Assembly: GCA_001899305.1 (NCBI GenBank)
Contig: MKWL01000019.1
Location: 124,001-188,000 of the forward strand
Source: Thiobacillus sp. 0-1251
GTDB lineage: Bacteria; Pseudomonadota; Gammaproteobacteria; Burkholderiales; Thiobacillaceae
Length of the DNA: 64,000 nucleotides
Direction: 5' to 3'
Shown here: positions 62,269-64,000 of the stretch, piece after piece
Numbering within the stretch: the stretch's first letter is position 1
Layout of the letters: every line of letters begins with the position of its first letter
The notes under the pieces: model-generated
The model's input: the letters and a program-made list of their open reading frames with translations, nothing else
Databases searched by the model: none
What the model was told of the DNA's origin: nothing
Position numbers and translations under genes: made by a program

Positions 62269-64000
62269 TCAGGCCGTTTTGGCCAGAGCGGGTTTGTTGA
62301 GTTCATCCGCCAGGGCGTCGGCGATGCGCAGGTTGATACGTGCCAGGCTGTCCAGCTGGTCGCTCACGGTTCCAATCGAGGCTTCCAGTTCGGCAATGCG
62401 TTCGTCCAGCGTCTCGGTGGCGGTATGGATGCGGCTGACGCTTTCCAGGCGACGTTTCAGTTGGAGCTTGTGTTCGCGCACCTGAGTTTCCATGGGCGCA
62501 ATCAGCGCCTTCAGCCAGGACTCGGTTTCGCTGTTGGCCAGTTCGAATACCTGGACCACCTTGCTCGCCAGCGTCTCGAAAAAGCGCGCGGTCAGCTGGC
62601 TCTGGCCTACCGTCAGCATCTTGAACACGGTGTTGAAGCGCTCGTCGAAGATGCGTTCCAGCCGTGCCATTTCCTTGCGATATTTGTGCAGGCTGTGATC
62701 GGGCGGGTTGACCGCTGCCAGACCGTGTTCGTCGCTGAATTTCTGGTACATCGCCGTCATCATGGCGCGGATTTCCTTGATGGTCTCTGCCGACGCATCC
62801 AGATTGCCGTCCACTTGGCGGAAAAAATGGCTCATCGCCTCGCGTAGTCCCACGCTGAAATGGCTTTTTTCCATCGCCAGCCGGGTGAGGTGCACTTCCT
62901 GACGTAGCGCCTGCATACCTAGCCGCTGCCTCAGTGCCTCGACCTGCGTCGCGAATACATTGCGCAAGGCATTGAACTGCTCCAGGCCGCGCTCGAACTG
63001 CTGCTTGTCCTCGTTGGCCTTGACCATCATGTGCTGGATGACGTCGCGGTTCTTGCCGCGCAGACCCTGCAGTTCGTCGACCTGATCCTGGATCGTGGCG
63101 AGCCGAGTTTCCAATAGCTCGGTGGTCTTGATCACCACGTCTTCCACTGCAGCCTGTGACGATTCGCTGACCAACGCCTGCTTGCAAGGAATGAGCTCCT
63201 GCGTCAGGGCCGCTTCCAACCCAGGCAGACGGCTTTTTTCCAGCAGGGCGCCGTCGTTGCGAATCTTGGCAACCAGCGCTTTCTGTGCCGATACAGGATA
63301 GACCTGGCTTGGTGGCAGGCCGAGCAAGACTGCGCTGCTGGCGACTTGTTTGGCGATTTCAGCGTCGATTTGCGCTTCCGTCTTCAGTTCGTCCCACAGG
63401 CCGTCGATCTTGTTCAGCACCACCAGCCGCGCGCGGCTGGTCCCTTGCACCGGCGCAATGTACTGACGCCAGATCTCGATGTCCGACCTGGTGACGCCGG
63501 TATCGGCGGCTAGCAGGAACAGCACCGCATGGGCGTTGGGGAGCATGTTGAGCGTCAGTTCGGGCTCGGTACCGATGGCATTCAGGCCCGGCGTGTCGAG
63601 GATGACCAATCCCTGCTTCAGCAGTGGGTGAGGAAAATTGATCAGCGCATGGCGCCAGCGCGGAATTGTGATGCTGCCGTCGCGTTCCAGGCTGCGTGCG
63701 GTTTCCTCGTCGTCGGGATTGATCAGGCCGAACGCTTCGGCCGTGGCGGCGTCGACATCGAGCGTGTCGGCCAGCCGCATCAGCGTTGCGCTCATCTCCT
63801 CGGCTGAATCGAGGTTGAGCGGGAATTCGGTCCAGGCATCCGCGTCGCGTTTGAAGTCGACAATGCTGCCCTCGCGGGTCTTGGTGTCGATCGGCAGCAG
63901 GCGCAACGAAGGGCGATGCAACGGGTCGAAAAACAGCTCGGTGGGGCACATGGTCGTGCGCCCTGCGGACGACGGCAGCACGCGCTGCCGGTAGTCCGAA
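62269..64000 (-). CDS. Dynamin-family GTPase, N-terminus beyond the window
   Basis: The frame is open to the right edge, so about 577 residues of a longer protein are seen. The visible G-domain parts are the switch I/G2 region SSAGRTTMCPTE, G3 DTPGLNAIG and G4 LNKIDGLWDE. The P-loop must lie upstream of the window. The remainder is helical (about 250-560) with heptad-rich segments forming the dynamin-like stalk. Bacterial dynamin-like proteins act on membranes. Nothing in the context shows the specific role. An apparent start at 63981 is an internal Val codon (GTG). Confidence 0.88.
   Translation of the reverse strand, partial: SDYRQRVLPSSAGRTTMCPTELFFDPLHRPSLRLLPIDTKTREGSIVDFKRDADAWTEFPLNLDSAEEMSATLMRLADTLDVDAATAEAFGLINPDDEETARSLERDGSITIPRWRHALINFPHPLLKQGLVILDTPGLNAIGTEPELTLNMLPNAHAVLFLLAADTGVTRSDIEIWRQYIAPVQGTSRARLVVLNKIDGLWDELKTEAQIDAEIAKQVASSAVLLGLPPSQVYPVSAQKALVAKIRNDGALLEKSRLPGLEAALTQELIPCKQALVSESSQAAVEDVVIKTTELLETRLATIQDQVDELQGLRGKNRDVIQHMMVKANEDKQQFERGLEQFNALRNVFATQVEALRQRLGMQALRQEVHLTRLAMEKSHFSVGLREAMSHFFRQVDGNLDASAETIKEIRAMMTAMYQKFSDEHGLAAVNPPDHSLHKYRKEMARLERIFDERFNTVFKMLTVGQSQLTARFFETLASKVVQVFELANSETESWLKALIAPMETQVREHKLQLKRRLESVSRIHTATETLDERIAELEASIGTVSDQLDSLARINLRIADALADELNKPALAKTA

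Overview
The window reads as a betaproteobacterial chromosome, probably Nitrosomonadales or Thiobacillus-like. This is inferred from the bioBFHCD order with bioH inside the operon, a caa3-like cox cluster followed by a cbb3 cluster, and the blocks ftsY-ftsE-ftsX-rpoH and M16-M16-rsmD-coaD-ferredoxin. The species is not determined. No rRNA, tRNA or CRISPR array was found.

Positions 1 to about 23,300 form an accessory island. From the left it holds the tail of a gene that may encode a recombinase and two orphan ParB/RepB-like genes (2-1982). Next is a Tn7-like transposition module on the minus strand, TnsA-TnsB-TnsC-TniQ, ending in an orphan Xre/MbcA/ParS-type antitoxin and headed by an XRE regulator (2163-8833). 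A zinc-ribbon protein follows (9275-9769). A type I restriction-modification operon, hsdM-hsdS-membrane coiled-coil protein-small protein-hsdR, lies on the minus strand (9932-17794). The last unit (18068-22805) is a ubiquitin-like conjugation locus. A plus-strand operon encodes a multiubiquitin-type modifier, an E2-like protein and an E1-JAB fusion, with DUF6527 convergent at its end. It is divergent from a minus-strand operon CopG-GNAT-XRE-ImmA whose stop and start codons overlap at every junction. The two operons share a 126 bp intergenic region containing two dyad repeats. This locus is the best candidate for a poorly described system.

Positions 23,339-44,296 are core metabolism. Biotin synthesis is encoded by a membrane protein gene followed by bioB, bioF, bioH, bioC and bioD. 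The aa3/caa3 oxidase follows (coxB, coxA, a 40-residue assembly protein, ctaG, DUF2970, coxC), then SURF1, an SCO-like protein, ctaA and ctaB. An Rrf2 regulator and an SCO1 gene lie between the two oxidases. The cbb3 cluster follows as ccoNOQP, ccoG, fixH and ccoS, with a 35-residue membrane peptide at its end.

Positions 44,422-54,505 are a minus-strand gene train: alpha/beta hydrolase (Cys in the nucleophile position), acyl carrier protein, ketosynthase, response regulator, histidine kinase, then a CzcCBA-type heavy-metal RND pump. The acyl-modifying trio abuts the two-component genes and may be part of an envelope or metal stress response.

Positions 54,611-64,000 are core genes: rpoH with a perfect CIRCE operator upstream, ftsX, ftsE and ftsY on the minus strand; two M16 peptidases, rsmD, coaD and a ferredoxin on the plus strand; and a dynamin-family GTPase cut by the window edge.
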